Shown: positions 16,622 through 19,391 of the stretch, in pieces
Position numbering within the stretch: the stretch's first letter is position 1
Layout: each line of letters opens with the position of its first letter
Source: Labilithrix sp.
GTDB taxonomy: Bacteria > Myxococcota > Polyangia > Polyangiales > Polyangiaceae
Length of the DNA: 19,391 bases
Assembly (NCBI GenBank): GCA_028287035.1
Contig: JAQBQL010000221.1
Coordinates: 1 to 19,391, forward strand
Direction of reading: 5' to 3'
Program-made: the position numbers and the translations under genes
Notes under the pieces: model-generated
The model's database searches: none
Told to the model about the DNA's origin: nothing
Seen by the model: only the letters and a program-made list of their open reading frames with translations

Positions 16622-17671
16622 ATGCCTCTCACCGACTTCCGCGTCTCACGCTGGCTGCGTAGCCCGCACCTCCAGACGTTCGGCGCGGCCGTACCGCTGT
16701 TCGCGCCGCCCGCCTCGCATGCCGAGGTCGACACCGAGGAGCTCCGGCTGCCGCTCACCGGGGCACGTGATGCCGACGCGCACCACGCGCTCCATGCGCG
16801 CGGCTGGTGGATCACCGACGCGCAGGGCGGCCGCCTCGTGCGTCCGGTGGTCGTGCTGGTCCACGGCATCGGTGGGTCGAGCCGCTCGCGGTACGTCGTG
16901 CGCGCCGCGGTCGCTCTCCACCGCGCCGGCTACCACGTCGTGCGGCTCGATCTCCGCGGCGCGGGCGCGAGCACGCCGGACGTGCCCTCGCTCTACCACG
17001 CGGGCCTCAGCGACGACCTCGCGCTGGTCACGGCGCATCTCGCGAAGCAGAGCCACGTCGATGGCGTCGTGCTCTTCGGCTTTTCCGGCGGCGGCAGCCT
17101 CGCACTCAAGCTCGCGGGGGAGCTCGGCGCCGCTCCGCCGGCCGGTCTGCGCGCGGTCGTGAGCGTCTCGGCGCCGCTCGACTTCACGAAGGTGGTCGCC
17201 TGGATGGATGGGCTCCGCCGCCTTCCATACCGCTTCCACGTGCTCCGCGGCCTGTCGAATGGCGCGCGCGTGTTCGCCGAGCAGCATCCGGAGCGCGCCC
17301 ACTACCGCCCGCAGGACGTGAAGCGTCTCAGCTCGTTCCGCTATTACGACGCCTCGATCATCGTGCCCATGCACGGGTTCGACGACGTCGACGGGTACTA
17401 CGCCGCGGCGAGCCCCGGCCCGCTCCTGCCGCGGATCGCGGTGCCCACCTTGCTCCTCCACGCCGCCGACGATCCGATGGTGCCGTCGTCCTCGGTCGTG
17501 CCCTGGCTGGGCGCCGCCTCGCCGTCGGTCGAGGTGGCGGTCTCGCATGCGGGCGGCCATCTCGGCTGGGTGACGGGGCTCGACGAGGCGAGCTGGATCG
17601 AGAGCTGGCCGGCCCGCCGCGCGCTCGCGTTCCTGCGCGACAAGGTTCCGTTCACGGGCGACCCGAAGTAG
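16622..17671 (+). CDS. YheT/EMB8-family alpha/beta hydrolase
   Basis: This 349-residue hydrolase begins FRVSRWLRSPHLQTFG, the 'hLQT' N-terminus typical of YheT/EMB8 proteins. LVLVHGIGGSSRS (78-88, oxyanion region), RLDLRGAGAS (108-117), nucleophile S155 in GFSGGG, D284 in AADDPMVP and H313 in AGGHLGW give a complete catalytic triad. The family usually has GYSLGG around the Ser; here it is GFSGGG. FDDVDGYYAAAS (253-264) matches the cap region. Substrates in the family are poorly known (esters or lipids). ATG 16622 is chosen because family similarity begins at once and the promoter boxes lie just upstream. The Nudix gene starts 9 bases after its stop, so the two are probably co-transcribed. Confidence 0.92.
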   Translation: MPLTDFRVSRWLRSPHLQTFGAAVPLFAPPASHAEVDTEELRLPLTGARDADAHHALHARGWWITDAQGGRLVRPVVVLVHGIGGSSRSRYVVRAAVALHRAGYHVVRLDLRGAGASTPDVPSLYHAGLSDDLALVTAHLAKQSHVDGVVLFGFSGGGSLALKLAGELGAAPPAGLRAVVSVSAPLDFTKVVAWMDGLRRLPYRFHVLRGLSNGARVFAEQHPERAHYRPQDVKRLSSFRYYDASIIVPMHGFDDVDGYYAAASPGPLLPRIAVPTLLLHAADDPMVPSSSVVPWLGAASPSVEVAVSHAGGHLGWVTGLDEASWIESWPARRALAFLRDKVPFTGDPK

Positions 17672-17674
17672 GGT
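17669..17674 (+). promoter_or_regulatory. TAGGGT hexamer overlapping the YheT-like stop, 6 bases before the Nudix start
   Basis: TAGGGT contains the TAG stop of the hydrolase and ends exactly 6 bases before the GTG at 17681, the same geometry as the TPR gene. It may be an internal leaderless promoter for the Nudix gene, or chance, because the TA comes from the stop codon. Confidence 0.2.
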
Positions 17675-17680
17675 CGGTCC

Positions 17681-18157
17681 GTGCTCCTCTCGTGGCTCCC
17701 CAAGGCGGCGTACGGCATCGTCCACGAGGCGACGCGTCACATCCTGCGCCGGCCGGTGGTCGGGGTCGCGGCGGTGGCGCGCACCCGTGACGGCCGCACG
17801 CTCCTCATCCGCCGGGCCGACACCGGCACCTGGGGACTGCCGGGCGGAACCCTCGAGTGGGGGGAGACCCTGACGACGGCGCTCGCGCGCGAGCTGGAAG
17901 AGGAGGCGGGCGTGACCTCGCTCGAGCTCGTCCGCGTGCTCGGGGCCTGGTCGGAGCCGTCGCGCGATCCGCGGTTCCATGCCGTGACGATCGGCGTCGA
18001 GGTCCTCGTCGACCCGCCGGCCAAACCTCCCAGCAATCCTCTGGAAATCCGCGAAGCGCGCCTGTTCGACGCCGCCGATCTGCCCGCCTCCTTGGCCTTC
18101 GGCCAGGAGGACATCGTGGCCGCCGCCTCGGACCCGTCGCGCACCGTCCTCGAATAG
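17681..18157 (+). CDS. Nudix hydrolase
   Basis: This 158-residue protein has a perfect Nudix box at residues 56-78: G56-x5-E62-x7-R70-E71-L72-x-E74-E75-x-G77-V78. This is the divalent-metal site that cleaves nucleoside diphosphates linked to another moiety. VVGVAAVARTRDGRTLLIRR before the box and TWGLPGG at its start are typical. The roughly 25-residue N-terminal stretch (LLSWLPKAAYGIVHEATRHI) precedes the domain. The substrate (oxidised nucleotide, ADP-ribose, nucleotide sugar or other) is not predictable. GTG 17681 follows the hydrolase stop by 9 bases, with only a weak AGGG upstream. Confidence 0.93.
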   Translation: MLLSWLPKAAYGIVHEATRHILRRPVVGVAAVARTRDGRTLLIRRADTGTWGLPGGTLEWGETLTTALARELEEEAGVTSLELVRVLGAWSEPSRDPRFHAVTIGVEVLVDPPAKPPSNPLEIREARLFDAADLPASLAFGQEDIVAAASDPSRTVLE

Positions 18158-18453
18158 AGCAGGCGGTTCGACCGTAAGAAGCAGGACGTCCACCACGTTC
18201 TTGCGGCGCTCCGGAAACTTCGCGCGCTGCCGCGCGTCGTAGACGGGCCTTCTTCATGTCGTCCACCCGCGCCTACGGCACCGAAAAGACCGCGCCGACC
18301 CGGCCTTCGCTCGGGGTCCCGGCGCCGCGCGGCAGCGGGACCCGCCGGGCGCACCCGTGCCCGACGTGCGGCGGGATCCGCGCGCATGCAGATCGGTCGG
18401 CCGGCTCGCACGTAGACGACCACCCATCCGGCGACGACGCCCAGGAGCATCTG
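18158..18453 (+). other. Interval before the last kinase, possible N-terminal extension
   Basis: Positions 18158-18255 hold no gene that I can support. From ATG 18256 the frame of the downstream kinase stays open with strongly GC-biased third positions, and would add 66 residues containing HPCPTCGG. Myxobacterial kinases often begin with Cys-pair zinc ribbons, but only one CxxC is visible here. The ATG at 18256 has no Shine-Dalgarno, while 18454 has a good one. An 8-base palindrome GGACGTCC lies at 18184-18191. Confidence 0.35.
18443..18447 (+). promoter_or_regulatory. Shine-Dalgarno AGGAG deciding the start of the last kinase
   Basis: AGGAG lies 6 bases before the ATG at 18454, a textbook ribosome-binding site in a window where many genes lack one. 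It favours 18454 over 18256 as the kinase start. Confidence 0.5.
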
Positions 18454-19391
18454 ATGGCCAACCTCGAGAGCCCCCGCCTGCGCGAGAGCCGTGAACGTAT
18501 CGGCGAATACCTCGTGAAGCGCCTCATCGGCGAGGGCGGCATGGGCAAGGTCTACGAGGCGGAGGAGCGGCTCTCGAAGCGCCGCGTCGCGCTGAAGGTG
18601 CTTCGCCCGGAGCTGACCCGCCACGAGGACGGGCGGCGACTCTTCCTGAACGAGATGCAGATCCTGGCGCATCTCGAGCACCCCAACCTGGTGCGCAGCC
18701 TCGCCTCCACGGAGACCGACGGGCAGCTCGTCATGGTCCTCGAATACCTGAGCGGGCGGACGCTGCGCCAGGAGCTCACGCGCCGCGGGACGCTCCCCTG
18801 GTACGAGGCGGTCGAGCACGTCGCGCGCATCGCCGATGCCCTCACGGTCGCCCACGAGCAGGAGCCCGCCATCGTGCACCGGGATCTCAAGCCCGAGAAC
18901 GTGATGCTCACCGCGGCTGAGAGCGATCCCGAGAACGGCCCGGTGACCGGCCTCAAGGTCATGGATTTCGGCATCGCGAAGGTGCTCGAGGGCATCCACG
19001 GCACGAACACGCAGAGCATCGGCACGCTCCAGTACATGTCGCCCGAGCAGATCGACGCGCGGACCATCGACGCGCGGAGTGACCTCTACGCGCTCGGCCT
19101 CGTCTTCTACGAGATGCTCTCCGGCGACCCGCCGTTCAACTCGCCGTCGCCGCGCGAGCTGCTGAACCTGCAGTGCACCGCGACGCCGCCTCCGCTGGCC
19201 GAGGACGTCCGCCGCGGGCTCCCGCGCGGCGTCGAGGAGCTCCTCTTCGCGCTCCTCGAGAAGAAGCCCGACCAGCGGCCGGGCTCGGCACGCGAGGTGG
19301 CCTCGCGTCTCGCGCCCTTCCGCGCGGCGGTCGCGGCGCCCGCGTCGCCGGCGCGTTCGGCATGCGCGGCGTGTGCGGAGCGGCATCGGAG
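18454..19391 (+). CDS. Hanks-type Ser/Thr protein kinase, N-terminal part (runs off the right edge)
   Basis: The 312 visible residues hold a complete kinase domain (about 16-290). Elements are [13 protein letters not shown] (25-37, intact glycine loop), VALKVL with K48, E67, [10 protein letters not shown] (141-150, D144 and N149), MDFG (170-173), YMSPEQ (194-199), D210 and R275. All catalytic residues are present, and Arg before the catalytic Asp makes it an RD kinase activated by loop phosphorylation. It is a closer match to classical PknB-type kinases than the kinase at 11130. After the domain an Ala/Pro stretch and CAAC begin, and the rest lies outside the window. ATG 18454 is chosen for its AGGAG; an upstream ATG at 18256 is in frame. 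It lies 296 bases after the Nudix gene and is probably a separate unit. Confidence 0.93.
   Translation, partial: MANLESPRLRESRERIGEYLVKRLIGEGGMGKVYEAEERLSKRRVALKVLRPELTRHEDGRRLFLNEMQILAHLEHPNLVRSLASTETDGQLVMVLEYLSGRTLRQELTRRGTLPWYEAVEHVARIADALTVAHEQEPAIVHRDLKPENVMLTAAESDPENGPVTGLKVMDFGIAKVLEGIHGTNTQSIGTLQYMSPEQIDARTIDARSDLYALGLVFYEMLSGDPPFNSPSPRELLNLQCTATPPPLAEDVRRGLPRGVEELLFALLEKKPDQRPGSAREVASRLAPFRAAVAAPASPARSACAACAERHR

Noticed and set aside
18184..18191. Palindrome GGACGTCC as an operator
   Set aside because: It is short, single and GC-rich; nothing else supports a binding site.
17737..19386. A 549-codon minus-strand frame
   Set aside because: It is antisense to the Nudix gene and the second kinase, both with complete catalytic motifs.

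Overview
The window is very GC-rich, with GC-dominated third codon positions, and is dense with Hanks-type Ser/Thr kinases, an MglA-family GTPase, Cys-rich lipoproteins, a non-catalytic FGE-type protein and long Pro/Ala linkers. This combination points to a myxobacterium (Myxococcota, probably Polyangiales/Sorangiineae-like). That assignment is inferred from gene content and composition, because no rRNA or other phylogenetic marker is present. I find no tRNA, CRISPR array, insertion sequence or prophage, and the DNA looks chromosomal.

Layout, left to right. (1) Positions 1-465, minus: the start of a Pro-rich protein cut by the window edge. It is divergent from a Cys-rich secreted/lipoprotein gene (526-1245) built from two related Cys modules. 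(2) 1518-2552: a secreted FGE-sulfatase-fold protein preceded by a candidate sigma-54 promoter. It converges on a four-gene minus-strand unit: CpsB/CapC-like PHP phosphatase (5602-6408), UDP-HexNAc 6-dehydrogenase (4273-5550), flippase-like LPG_synthase_TM membrane protein (3051-4232) and a small secreted BamC-like protein (2559-2999). This looks like a fragment of surface polysaccharide biology. (3) 6473-7819: a long MglA-type GTPase with a Pro-rich linker and an unrecognised C-terminal domain, divergent from the CpsB-like gene. (4) 7832-11014, minus: MFS transporter, glyoxalase I and aldehyde dehydrogenase, tightly coupled as an aldehyde/methylglyoxal detoxification unit. (5) 11130-15465, plus: membrane Ser/Thr kinase, TPR/PEGA-like membrane protein and Cys-rich lipoprotein, a probable envelope signalling set. 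(6) 15469-16530, minus: a beta-propeller-like lipoprotein, divergent from a YheT-family alpha/beta hydrolase plus Nudix hydrolase pair (16622-18157). (7) 18454 to the end: a second Ser/Thr kinase, truncated by the window.

Two patterns recur across unrelated genes. First, most genes at the head of a transcription unit have a TAnnnT (-10-like) hexamer only 6-13 bases before the start codon and lack a good Shine-Dalgarno, which suggests leaderless or nearly leaderless mRNAs. Several operon-internal genes carry a Shine-Dalgarno instead. Second, all three convergent gene pairs are separated by only 3-12 bp, and each junction folds into a GC-rich hairpin that includes the stop codons. These look like compact bidirectional terminators. 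No complete novel system is proven here. The MglA-like fusion beside a CpsB-like phosphatase, and the leaderless-start pattern, are the most interesting leads.
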